A stretch of DNA of 64,000 bases from the NCBI RefSeq assembly GCF_001641265.1, contig NW_020167522.1:1302001-1366000 (forward strand), written 5' to 3'. A program made the translations under genes and the position numbers. Shown here piece by piece: positions 54,271 through 64,000 of the stretch (the first letter of the stretch is position 1; each line of letters starts with the position of its first letter). This DNA is from Pseudogymnoascus destructans (taxonomy: Eukaryota; Ascomycota; Leotiomycetes; Thelebolales; Thelebolaceae). A model generated the notes under the pieces. That model saw nothing but the letters and a program-made list of their open reading frames with translations. It was not told the DNA's origin and did not search any database.

Positions 54271-56100
54271 CTTTCTTTCTCCACTGCTCCATCTCTATTT
54301 CTGTCAGCGACGACAATAGCTCCGTATTATTATCCTGTGAGAGGTCCTCCTCATCACTTGCAAAGAGAAAGGCTTGAACAGCGAGGTTGATCACATGGCC
54401 ATTACACCGTAATCTATGTCGCCTAGGGTCCCATATTATCTCATGCTCCTCTTTCAGCTTTTTCGAAAGCTCCTTGATCATTGTATCATTATTTGTTGCA
54501 TTGTCCATTACAAAATAACCAACTTTTGAAGCAATGCCATAGTCGTTGATAAGATCAAGAATTTCCACAGCTTGGTTCTCACCAGAATGCTCGCCATTAA
54601 CTTCTCGTAGTGCAAGAACAGAGTTATCCAGTTGCTGATATATAGTGAGCGACAATGCTGAGGATTGGAAGGGAATTTGGAGAAGTCCATAAGTCCACTG
54701 TAAAGTGTATATTTGTAAGGGCAGCTTGAACAGCCTGTCGAATGATGACCTTCTCTTCTGTATATTTATGAAGGACCCAATCGTGAATTGTTGTCGAGCT
54801 ATGAGGCAGCCATTCATTGATGGCTGGATTTAAATAGTGAAGCATGCTATATAACATAACGTATGGGGTAGTCAGACATACGGGGTAGTCGGACAAAAAT
54901 GCCCGACTACCAACTCAGAACCTTCATACCTTCCACCATGAACATCCCACAACCATACAGTCGTGCTCAGATTTAAGACGACATCCAAAAGGCTGTCATT
55001 GCACTCCAATTGAAAGAATTCAAATCAATTAGACTTGCTGCAGACCACTTCGAAGTTCCTAAGTCAACTCTTGCTGATAGGATGTCTGGGAAGAAAACGC
55101 GTGCTGTAGCTCACGAAATTGAACAAGCTCTCTCAATGCAGAAGAAAATACACTAGCACGATGGATTACACGTCTCACTGCCACGGGTTTTCCTGCAACT
55201 CCTATGTTGATCAAGGAAATGGCTGAAGAAATTCGCGTACGACGCGTCCAAATCGCGTCTTCTCAAACCACTCTTCGGACCAATCCTACCCCCATAGGCC
55301 ATGAATGGATCTATAGATTCTTAAACGACATCCAAACTTTAAAGGGGTCTACTCAAGACAACTAGAGTCTGCACGACATAAAGAAGCCACTCCTATAAAG
55401 ATTTCAGCTTGGTTTGACGCGTTTAAAGCACGAATTGAAGAAAGCCATGCAACATCTATAATATGGATGAGACAGGTTTTGTACCGAGGAAGTGTTGAAA
55501 ATTGTCCGGGAGGCAGAGTTGAAGTCAACCGAGAAAAGACCACGTGGAAGGCCACGCAAACGGCCAATTGAAGAAGTAGACGAGGAAGTTGAAGAGGAAG
55601 AGGTAGAGAACGATTCAAGCGACCCAGAATTGGAATTGGAGGAGTGTGTGGCACGTAGGACTCGGTCAACTAGAGTAGAATAAACTTGGTCCGACTACCC
55701 CATATGTCCGACTACCCCATACGTTACGTTATATATTAATAAAAGCCTTAAATCATGAAAGGTAATACTACTTACGTGCGGAACTCGGGGATTGAAACCA
55801 TTCGGAATGCAATTCCACATGCTACTATCCAGCACATAGAGATCTTCAAGAACACGTGGATCTAAAGGCCTAACAGCAGTGATATCGTTGAGTTTACGGC
55901 GTTTATGATTGATTGTGTCTGGCCTGGCAAAGGCTACAGCTATTGTGGATTGATATCCATCAATGCGTTGCTCTTGTGGTGTTTTCAAGTCAATGGAATG
56001 GCGCTCTTTAAGTGCTTGATGATGATATTAGTGCCCCCACCAACAGTATACTCCTTAGAACAGAACTTGCAAACACCAGGACTCCTTGCCGTAGATATGG
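54271..56100 (-). pseudogene. hAT transposase, broken
   Basis: In pieces: a BED-type zinc finger (VCKFCSKEYTVGGGTN, IIKHLK) near 56000-56080 with a one-base loss right after it; TPQEQRIDGYQSTIAVAF; after the pogo-like insertion NPAINEWLPHSSTTIHDWVL and FTVDLWTSPNSLPILSIVAH; then in another frame VMDNATNNDTMIKELSKKL and RRHRLRCNGHVINLAVQAFL. The C-terminal dimerisation domain is lost to element E at 54271. Confidence 0.82.
54859..55724 (+). mobile_element. Internally deleted pogo/Fot1-like transposon with doubled-motif TIR
   Basis: 866 bp flanked by TA (54857-54858, 55725-55726). TIRs of about 37 bp each contain two copies of TATGGGGTAGTCGGACA-type sequence. The interior holds a transposase N terminus (psq HTH LAADHFEVPKSTLADRMSG, CENP-B HTH, first DDE motif IYNMDETGF) joined directly to a Lys/Arg then Glu-rich C terminus (RPRGRPRKRPIEEVDEEVEE); the rest of the DDE domain is missing. 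Non-autonomous, inserted in the hAT element. Confidence 0.85.
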
Positions 56101-56238
56101 CCAGCAATACTTAAGTATAATACTAGCGGCGGAGAGGTGTTATGATACGGGTCGTATGAATACTTAAGTATAATACGGGCCCGTATACGAGAGCCTCCCG
56201 TATACGGGCAATACTACTGGAAACACTGGGTATCACAT

Positions 56239-56574
56239 TTATGCCGCAGCCATCAGCATCAGCGTCCATGAAGAAAAGCCACCGACAATCACACAGATAG
56301 CCACCTCCCAATAACTATAACCATGCAGCTGCCTCCAAATGCTCGACGCCCATTTCAACCCCCAATCTCCCTCTAAAAGCCCATCATCACGGACCCCAAC
56401 CTCCAGACCCCCGTCCTTCTCACCCCAGGATAAAGTCGAAGCTTTATGCTCACCTAAGACTGCCTCAGAAACTTCCCCACAGTCCCATCCGCTTAGCACC
56501 CACCCCACAATCAGGCAGGCACAGGGGACGAATGCGTAATCCATCAAGTGAGTAGAGAACCTCTCCTCTGCCAT
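56239..56574 (-). CDS. Hypothetical small membrane protein, uncertain
   Basis: 111-codon frame with two hydrophobic segments (FVPCACLIVGWVLSG and EVAICVIVGGFSSWTLMLMA). The stop lies just beyond the putative hAT TSD. Not recognised; may be a chance frame or the end of a spliced gene. Confidence 0.25.
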   Translation of the reverse strand: MAEERFSTHLMDYAFVPCACLIVGWVLSGWDCGEVSEAVLGEHKASTLSWGEKDGGLEVGVRDDGLLEGDWGLKWASSIWRQLHGYSYWEVAICVIVGGFSSWTLMLMAAA

Positions 56575-56921
56575 TCATCACCATCACATCAACTAATCGG
56601 CTTCTTGACAGTCAGACACTATCCGAAGAAGACATATCCACGCCCAAATTGGGCTACCGAAACACCGCCCCCCGGCCATTTTCCCAACGTACCCTTCCAC
56701 CATCAAAGTGCATTATCTGCATTGTTCGACAATAGACCGGGTGGGAGGAAGGGGAGGGGGCGGTGGCGCCTTTCTGGGGTAGATATATCTTCTTTCGATA
56801 ATGTCTGGCCAGCAATAAAACCACTTTCGGCTATCGATGCCGCGGAGAACAAGGTTACCTAACTTACTCGGTCAAATACACATTCGTCCCCTGTGCCTGC
56901 CGTGAGGTGGACGCCAGTCAA

Positions 56922-58398
56922 TCACTGCTTCCTCGCCTCCTTATCCGTACCATTGGTGCCAGGAGCCAACCACGCATGTCCCAACAACTCCCTCGCACTC
57001 TTCCTCTCCTCCGGCACCCACCTCACCATCTCCTTCAGCAAATCCAGGAACCCCTCTGCCTCCTCCCCCTCGAGCGACCCCCCAATAGGGTTCGGCTTGA
57101 CCGTCTCCCCTTTCCACACGCCTACATGCAGTCAGCATCACCATCGTCATCAACACACCCCCCCAACACCCCCGTGCCAAGCAATGGGAAGCTCACCATC
57201 ATCATCAAAATACAACTCCCTAACCCCCAACCGGCCCTGCAACACGAATTCCCTCGGCGGCGGACCAAGTGACGCAATCATATTTCTCAACTGCTCCCCC
57301 TCCGTCACCCCATCAAAAAGGTGTTGGTTAAACCTAAGCTGCCACATCTGCCCTCACAATTAGCCTCTTTCTCTTCCCATCTTCCCTCTACCCCCCTCGC
57401 ATATAACAACGGATAAACTCACTAACACACCCAAATTCCAAACATCCGCCCTCCCATCCCACGGCATCCTCAAAACCACCTCCGGCGCCCTACACATCAA
57501 CGGCTGTATCAGCCCCGCATGCGGCTTATGCGCGTTCTGCACCGCGTTTCCGAAATCCGTCAGCGTCGCCACCCCCGGCGGCAGATCGAGCGAGACTGAC
57601 AAGCGACGTGAGCGGTAGATTGTGCGGTACTGATCGACGGTTTTGTGGGGGCTGGGGTGCTCTTGTTCTGCGGCGATGAAGGTGCGGATTGGGGAGGGGG
57701 TGGTGAGGGTGAGGAGGATGTTGGAGGCTTGGATATCTGGGGGGGTGTTAGCGGAGTGTTTATCGTTTTGGGAAGCTGGACGGGGGAGGAAATGGGAAAG
57801 GGAGAATAATAGTACCAGTATGTATAACCCCCGCCTCCTCATGCAGAAAGTCCAGCGCCTGGAGAAGACTCCGTACCACCCCCCGAAGTACCACACCCGT
57901 CAACCTCCCCTCAGGAAGTCCCCTCTGCCACTCCTGCAAACTCACCCCCAGCGGCTGATGCACAAGACACCAATGCTTCCCATCCGGCCCCTCAATCCCA
58001 AACGACTCCTGCAACTCCCTCACGTACCCCCTCCCCTCGTGCTGTGAGGAGAGGGATTGGATGTGGTTGTAGATGTCTGCTTCGCGGTTGGTGGTGTTGG
58101 GGGGGTGGGAGATGGTGATTTTGAGGGTGTAGAATGTGTTTTCCCTGACCTAATTAGTACCTACTTAACAAATAGATAATTGGAGGCGGGGGGGGAAGGG
58201 GGGCGGTATATATACACACCCTCTCTCTCGACACAGCCAAACTGTAGAATGCCGTCCATACCCCAGTTTCCCAATAATCTCATACTCCCCCCTAAGCGAC
58301 TTAACCACCTCCCCAATGTAGGCAGGGTAAAATTGCTCAGCTACGTAGTCATCATATGTCTCCTCCTCAATGGCGTTGGTGGAGGTGAGGGATGTCAT
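56922..58398 (-). CDS. SRPK-like serine/threonine protein kinase
   Basis: Probable kinase of the SR-protein kinase group, which phosphorylates Arg-Ser dipeptides of splicing factors; substrate here is inferred. Five exons, 58220-58398, 57816-58144, 57423-57736, 57197-57347 and 56922-57121, join in phase to 390 residues. Gly loop LGYGRHSTVWL, then FYTLKIT with the ATP Lys, catalytic loop VIHTDIQASNIL (Asp170, Asn175), and LTDFGNA (Asp230), whose DFGNA form is typical of SRPKs. LMCRAPEVVLRMPWDGRADVWNLG is the activation/APE region. No long spacer insert as in Sky1/SRPK1, so it belongs to the short, often expanded fungal SRPK-like group. Exon 1 ends at a weak donor, so that junction is less sure. 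Confidence 0.85.
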
Positions 58399-59215
58399 TT
58401 TTGGGGATTTGTGAGAAGGAGCGTGCTCATGCGGGATCCCGACCCAGGATTATCATTCGACTACTGGCCCGCAACCGCGGCTATGGGTAGAGATGTGATG
58501 GAAGAAGAGCGGTCAAGTCGTGCTTGCGGATTGGGATTACGGATTGCCCCAGAAAGGGGAAGCAAGGGGCGTCGAATACTTGATTGCCGTGACCGATGCG
58601 CGATATATGGTGACGAGAGCGATAGAGCAGTTATGTTCAAAAATGAGATATAGAGTAAATCACCGTATCAATTCATCAAGACGTGTTATTCTACCTCGGT
58701 GGCGTCGTCGATGCGTTGAAGCCACCTCGCGACTAGATAAGGCGAGGACCCCAACGCGGGCGGGGTGTGATGACATATGTGGCGCACGCCAACAGACGGA
58801 AAGAACGAACGACGGTCACTCCCTAACTCGCGCCTTCCCTTCCACACAAACAGAACATACAAAGAACGAGCGTCACTCACTCACTCGCGCCTTCCTCCGC
58901 ACAAGCCCCAGCACATATCACGCACGAACTCATCACCAAAAGCCTCTCTAGGTAGGCAAGGTAGGTAGGTAGGTATCCATTTATGACGGAAAAGGAAAGA
59001 GTAGTTCAGCTCGTCAACACCCTTGCCTGGTGTCCATCTCTATTATCTAAACCCATCATACATCCACGCTATGCACGCCCATCTGCCCAAGTAGTGTTCA
59101 CTCCAATATACAATATACATACATGCCAACAAAAAAACCGACCCCCCCTCCTCCCCCCTTTTCCGCAGCGCCCAGCACCGCATCTTTTTCGATCCAGCTA
59201 GGCGCTACGCACACA
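58399..59215. other. Spacer between kinase and transporter genes
   Basis: Contains an imperfect two-copy repeat at about 58800-58905 sharing AGAACGA, GGTCACTC, ACTCGCGCCTTCC. No gene supported. Confidence 0.45.
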
Positions 59216-61122
59216 TCAGTGCGTCCCCGATCCCTGCGCAAGAAGTCCCTGGCTCTCCTGCGCCTTCCCCCCCTGGCGCTGCCCCATCCCATACGCGCCA
59301 TCATCCTCCTCGTCATCGGCAGATAGCGGCTCATGGCGGCCCCCAACACCCAGATTCGCAAGGTGCGTCGCAGCCAGCGCATCGTGACGCATCTTCATGA
59401 TCTTGACGTAATTGTACCCCGCGATGGCCGCGATGGTGATTGCCAGCCCGCCGAGGTTGACCGGTGTCATGATATCGGAGAACACGCGCCCCGCCGCGAG
59501 GATAGTGACGACTTCCTTGAAGATGCCCGCGATTGAGAGGGTGACGACAGATGTCCGCTGTAGGAGGGCGAATTCAGAAGCCGTCATGCAGAAAGCGATC
59601 GCGCCTGGTGCGAGGAGGATAGTTAGGCCGAGGACGGGTCCCTTGCTCTCGATGAGGATCTTGAGGCCGGCGAAAAGGGCGCTAGGGCCTTCGACGGGGA
59701 TGGCGATGGCGAGGAGGGAGATGAACATTATGGGGGCGAGGTAGAAGATGGAGGCGAAGGGGTTGGAGGTTGCGGGGTTGCGGAGGAGCAGGATTTGGGT
59801 TACGGCCCAGCGGAAGCCGGAGAAGAAGGCGGCGCTGATGACGAGGGTGAAGCCGATGGGGGAGAAGTCGACTTCGCCGGCTACCATCATGACGACGCCG
59901 ATGGTCATGGTGGCGATGATGGCGATGAGCTTGACGGAGGGGGTCTCGAGGCGGAAGAGGAAGGCGAAAATGAGGACGAATGCTAGGGCGGAGGATTTAC
60001 ACATTGCTGGGGGGAGGGGTTAGTTGCATGTTCGGTAAAACCTAGGGTAAACAGGGGAGGGGGGGCGTACTGTAAAAAGTTAAGGAAATGAACTGTAGTG
60101 ACATGTTACCGAGGCCAATGTCAAGGCCGGTGGAGAGACCGCAGGGCCCCAACCGCGTGAAGTAGAACCAATTCGTCATGAGCGGCTTGTGCTCCGCGGC
60201 ATCGAGATCGCGTCTCCGCTGCTCCTCGGGCGTGTAGACGGAGTCTGGGTGCGCGAGGGAGTCTGCCCGAGGCCGGAAGCGCGGGAAGAGGTAGAGTACT
60301 AGGGAGGCGAGGGAGAATTGCACGAGCATGTGCATGCATGTTGTGAAGAGGGGGAATTTGAAGTTGAGGTGTTCGCCCGAGAACATCCACTTGTTGTAGA
60401 TGGAGATGGAGAGGGAGAAAATGTACCTAGAAGGGGGGTCAGATTAGCAACGCGCCGAGGCGCATGGTGGGAATTGGGGGGTCATACCATAACAGGATGA
60501 ACAGCCCATTGATGGCCATATCCTTGATCACATTCTGGTCGGCCTCTTTCCGCTCCTCTTTCGTGATCTCAGACTCCTTGGCGACGCGCTGATCCAGCAA
60601 CGTGTTCCTCCGCCGCCGCTTCTGCCGCCGGCTCGTCCCCGTCAACCCCGTCTCCTCGTCGTCCTGCAGATTGTTGTCGTCGTCCGAGCTATTATTCCCA
60701 TGAACCCCCGCCTCGTCGCTATTCGACTTGGACTCGTCCTGCAGCCACGGCTCCTCCTCCTGCGACCAGCTCAGCTCCTCGGTGAGCCCATCCCGTATCC
60801 GTGTTGACCGCTGGCCCCTCGCGTTGGGGGGCTGCAGGCTGGTGAGCGTGCTCCGCCGCCGGCGGTGCTGGGAGGTGGTTGTGGAGTCCATGGCTGCGAA
60901 GGAGCCGCGTCGAAGGGTGCTGCTCGAGGCCGCGCTGGCATCCGAGTGGTCGTCGTAGTCGTAGTCGAAGTGATCGGGGTCGGGGGCGTCGAAGCTTGCG
61001 TCCGGATCGTGGAGGGTCGGGCGCGGGAACTGGGCGTAGGGGATGGTTGGTCGTGCAGTGGGCGCAGGCGTAGATGTTGAAGGGAGACTCTCGAGCTTGA
61101 ATTGATTTGTGTTGACGTCCAT
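59216..61122 (-). CDS. Drug/metabolite transporter of the triose-phosphate / nucleotide-sugar group (SLC35C2-like)
   Basis: Predicted Golgi or ER membrane transporter for a nucleotide sugar or similar anion; substrate not determinable. Three exons, 60488-61122, 60071-60426 and 59216-60006, give 593 residues. The first 210 residues are an Asp/Ser/Arg-rich cytosolic region. About ten membrane segments follow, starting NGLFILLWYIFSLSISIYNKW. Family marks: YNKWMF, GLDIGLGNMSLQFISLTFYT and MCKSSALAFVLIFAFLF (KSS motif), later GFRWAVTQILL, SVVTLSIAGIFKEVVTI and NLGGLAITIAAIAGYNY. Charged tail ends the protein. Intact. Unusually long N terminus is common in fungal members. Confidence 0.9.
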
Positions 61123-61219
61123 GATCGAATAGGGGGAGGAGATGGGGGAGCAGATCTCGGTCGGGTCTTGTGGGACCAGATCGGGGGGGGGGAAAGGATG
61201 GAGGAGGTATGGAGGTGGA

Positions 61220-61345
61220 GGTACAGGTGCAGTAGTACGGAGTACTCTGACAGTACGGAGGTTCAGTACTGGAGTACTCGTAGACTTTTGCGTAGACTTT
61301 TGCGGGTACAGCTGTACAGCTGTACAGCTGTACTGGGGCCGTTGT
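61220..61345. repeat. Short palindromic and tandem repeats upstream of the transporter
   Basis: AGTACGGAGTACT and related palindromes at about 61238-61275, and (GTACAGCT)n at about 61310-61332. Confidence 0.7.
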
Positions 61346-61515
61346 GGAGGTATTCGAGGTATGAGAGGATGAGAGGAGGGAAGAGGGAGGGTAGTGGAGA
61401 TACTATTGGTACCCTAAGGCCATGTGCTCCCCTTTTTCTCCTCTTGCCGCGGTCTCTGGCGTCGTTAGGCGCAGTTCGGCGGGTTATGTCGTCAGGCTTG
61501 CGTTGCGAGATTATG

Positions 61516-61655
61516 AGCGGCGGTGGGTATTGTATATGAGTCGTACTCGAGTAGCGGCGGTGGGTATTGTAGTCGTAGCGGCGGTGGGTATTGTAGTATA
61601 CGAGTCGTAGCGGCGGTGGGTATTGTAGTATATGGGTCGTAGCGACGGTGAGGTC
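61516..61655. repeat. Tandem repeat of GCGGCGGTGGGTATTGTA
   Basis: Four copies in about 140 bp separated by GTATACGAGTCGTA-type fillers. Confidence 0.8.
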
Positions 61656-61949
61656 CTGTGTGAGGGTTTTGTATAAATATGTATGTATTGATGGAAGTTG
61701 TTCGGGGAGGAGGACAGAGGAGCGGAGGAGGAGGAGGTAAGTAGGTACCTGTGGCTGTGGCTGTACTTGTATTTGTACTTGCGTCCATACTTGTGGGCTT
61801 GTACCGACACAGAGATGATGAGTAACTTATGATGTAAATGATGACGCCATGCCCGTGACCACGAATTCCAATTTACTATATCTGTTGTAATTAGTCAATG
61901 AGCACTCACGATACTTGCACCTGTAGCTTCATTAAATGAGAATCAATTA

Positions 61950-62228
61950 TAATAGTTAATAGTTCCTACGTGCCTTGCCATGTGTAGATATATCACTAAC
62001 CCCTTCCTTATATCCATTTCCTCCTTCGAGTCTAATAACCTCTTGAATATGGCGTGGATTGAGAGTTGTTCAAGCTCCTCCCATGCCTTTTTCCACACGA
62101 TTTCCGCAGTCTTCCGAGTTGTAGGAGGCCCTTTACGAGTAGTAACCCGCTTCATAAATGGCCAACAAGGCTCAATCATATTAAGGTCAGGCGAATTACC
62201 TGGCCATAATAGCCGTTGAATATCAAAC
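61950..62228 (-). pseudogene. Tc1/mariner-type transposase fragment (C-terminal)
   Basis: LLWPGNSPDLNMIEPCWPF is the DDE_3-type catalytic region with the last acidic residue, followed by a helical C terminus (TAEIVWKKAWEELEQLSIH). The N-terminal part is cut off by the C LTR fragment at 62229. Confidence 0.8.
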
Positions 62229-62312
62229 TGTAATGGTGGGTGCACCAGATGTGAGAATCTAGCCACCTAGGGGAAGGGATGATTTTACTAAGACAACACA
62301 CTTCTTAGGAAA
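62229..62312 (-). repeat. LTR family C, short fragment
   Basis: 84 bp from TGTAATGGTGGG to CTTAGGAAA matching the right end of C LTRs, then replaced by the pogo-like element. Confidence 0.85.
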
Positions 62313-62314
62313 TA

Positions 62315-63487
62315 CAGTCAAACACCGTTAAGACGATCTTATGTAAGACGATATGTTCGATTGTGCGATTTATTTTCTGGGACGGATTCAAACACCATAC
62401 ATTTATCGATATTCACGATATCCTTATATTCCTCCAACATATCGTCCTATACACACATAGAATGCCTCGAAAGCAGCGTGTAACTCTCGAGCAGCGACGA
62501 GCTTTACGCACCTGGGTTCGAAGCCAACACCACCGCACTTCTCAACGAGCCTGTATCGCATGGTTTCAGCAGCAGTTCAACCACCAGTTAAGCCAATCCA
62601 CTGTTTCTGAGTCCCTCAGCGACCGTTTTTCAACTCTCGATGGCATAGACAACAAGGTTGAAGGCTCACGAATTCGCCTAGGGCAGTGGCCAGACCTTGA
62701 GAATCTGCTCGTCCTCTGGCAGAAACGAATCGAAGAGCAAGGAGGGTTTACAAGTGGCGATCTCATCCCAGAGAAAGCTCGACAAGTCTGGTGTCAGTTG
62801 CCACAATACTCTGGCCAGGAATGCCCAGATTTTAGCACTGGCTGACTTCAACGATTCAAGAAATGACATCGCATTTCTGAGCATATATTCCACGGTGAAG
62901 CTGGGTCAGTGCCAGAGTCAGCAGAGGAACAAATGAAGAGTTTACAAACCTTGGCAGGGGAGTTTCAAGAGGAGGATATATATAATATGGATGAAACGGG
63001 GCTCTTCTGGCGAATGACACCTTCTCGAGGTCTAGCAACAACTTCTCACGCTGGTCTTAAGAAGGATAAAAGCCGAATATCTCTAGTGTTCTGCACCAAT
63101 GCTACAGGTAATGACCGATTACCTGTTTGGATAATTGGCAAGGCAAAGAACCCTCGAGCTTTTCGACGCATCAATGTTACGACAATGGGAGGAGAATGGA
63201 GGTGGAACAAGAAGGCTTGGATGAATACAGTGATTATGAGTGAGTGGCTTCAAGCCTTCTATCAACACGTTGGGAGGACTCGAGAGATTCTATTAACAAT
63301 GGACAACTTCTCTGCTCATTACACTGCCCTAGAGTTATCACCACCGCCCTCAAATATTCGAATCTTCTGGCTTCCAGCCAATTTGACAAGTCGATTTCAA
63401 CCCCTTGATCAAGGCATTATACAGAGTTTCAAAGGCTACTATCGATGGCAGTGGCTCTCTTTTATGCTTCAATGCTTTGAATCAAAT
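62315..63487 (+). mobile_element. Pogo/Tigger-like DNA transposon, 5' part
   Basis: Begins CAGTCAAACACCGTTAAGACGA after a TA, a typical pogo/Tigger-type terminus. The element is cut at 63488 by a C LTR and its right end is not in the window. Confidence 0.75.
62462..63487 (+). pseudogene. Pogo-like transposase, two stops, interrupted
   Basis: One reading frame from MPRKQRVTLEQRRALRTW through a CENP-B-type HTH to the DDE domain (IYNMDETGLFWR, LLTMDNFSAHY, FQPLDQGIIQSFK). TGA at 62843 replaces a probable Trp (STG-LQRF) and TGA at 62861 a probable Arg (RFKK-HRI). Both fit C:G to T:A changes. The C terminus is replaced by C LTR sequence. Confidence 0.87.
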
Positions 63488-64000
63488 TGTCATACTGACA
63501 TTCGTTGCACTCAGTTTGCTATCAAACTCAGAGCAAACTTCGAACTCTCCTCCTCAAACCTACAAGTCACTATACATATTTTGGCTTATCACACCAACAA
63601 CAAGAGCAATACTACTCAACGATTGCTACAACCATCTATGATTCATTACACGTCATCGCTCCTTAGTTACTGGGCCAATATTACCACATAGCATATCTCT
63701 ACAACCCTCTATGATTCATTACATGACATCACTCATACTACCACATGACATATCTCTACCAACTAGAGGCCTAGGAGCATGAACAATAGCTCTAAAAGCT
63801 CCTACGAACCTCTATGATTCACTACATGTCATCGCTCTTTAGTTACCCACAAGATTGGTTAAGTTATGACATAATTTGTCTATAACATAATTTGTCTATA
63901 ACATAATTTGTCTATAACATAATTTGTCTATAACATAATTTGTCTATAGGGGTACTCTGACCTTGGACCTCCTTTTACTTCCTATAGGCTAGGAACCTAA
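63488..64000 (+). repeat. LTR family C, copy g, continues past the window
   Basis: First 513 bp of a C LTR, TGTCATACTGACATTCG onward. Contains five tandem GACATAATTTGTCTAT-type units at 63868-63947. Whether it is solo or the 5' LTR of a whole C element cannot be seen. Confidence 0.9.

Larger units (their letters stand above)
54271..56228 (-). mobile_element. hAT-type DNA transposon remnant
   Basis: The right end at 56228 reads CAGTGTTTCCAGTAG on the minus strand, a typical hAT terminus, flanked by GGTATCAC (56229-56236), a candidate for one 8 bp TSD copy. The subterminal region repeats CGTATACGGG. The element is split by a pogo-like insertion (54859-55724) and cut at 54271 by element E; the other end is not seen. 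Confidence 0.75.

Noticed and set aside
62515..62530. tRNA B-box-like GGGTTCGAAGCC
   Set aside because: Lies inside the pogo transposase frame and no acceptor stem or A box can be paired around it.

Overview
This 64 kb window is chromosomal DNA of a filamentous ascomycete (Pezizomycotina). The evidence is short introns of about 50 nt with GTAAGT-like donors and CTAAC-type branch points, fungal single-copy genes (Rmt2, OST1, POL5, Cdc25/NimT, Ssr4, 6PGD), and fungal transposon families. The genus cannot be read from the sequence.

Layout. (1) 1-17.2 kb is an ordinary gene block: 3' end of RMT2 (+), hexokinase (-), OST1/ribophorin I (+), POL5 (-), Cdc25 phosphatase (-), a repeat-rich 3.7 kb spacer, and SSR4 of SWI/SNF-RSC (-). 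(2) 17.4-38.9 kb is a nested transposon block. A Fot1/pogo-type DNA transposon with an intact spliced transposase sits inside the LTR of a copia remnant. Next comes a degenerate Ty3/gypsy element, here called B (20908-37836, TSD CTAGG). B was hit four times: three solo LTRs of a family called C (TSDs CCAGG, ACAAC, GCTTG) and a young complete Ty3/gypsy chromodomain element called A (24509-32274, TSD GGGCC, identical LTRs). (3) 39.7-45.7 kb holds a broken FAD oxidoreductase gene, an RBM42-like RRM protein (+) and 6-phosphogluconate dehydrogenase (+). (4) 46-56.2 kb is a second transposon block: a minisatellite, fragments of B, two C LTRs, a perfect 107 bp inverted repeat, a truncated Ty3/gypsy element E (-), and a hAT remnant containing an internally deleted pogo-like element. 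(5) 56.9-61.1 kb carries an SRPK-like kinase (-) and an SLC35/TPT-like transporter (-). (6) 61.9-64 kb is transposon debris again (Tc1-like, pogo-like, C LTRs) and runs off the edge.

The most interesting points are these. A three-exon antisense gene lies between pol and the 3' LTR of element A. It predicts a 207-residue protein with a six-cysteine cluster and a basic C-terminal patch. All three Ty3/gypsy families here have, 2-3 nt inside the 5' LTR, a stretch complementary to the LTR just downstream of its TATA box, as expected for Tf1/sushi-type self-primed reverse transcription. The copia remnant instead has a PBS matching the anticodon arm of initiator tRNA-Met. LTR family C is present in at least eight pieces with no internal region in view.

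The host genes do not form a pathway. Hexokinase and 6PGD both serve glucose metabolism but lie 40 kb apart and look independently regulated. Exon models were made by eye from splice signals and reading-frame continuity, without alignment.
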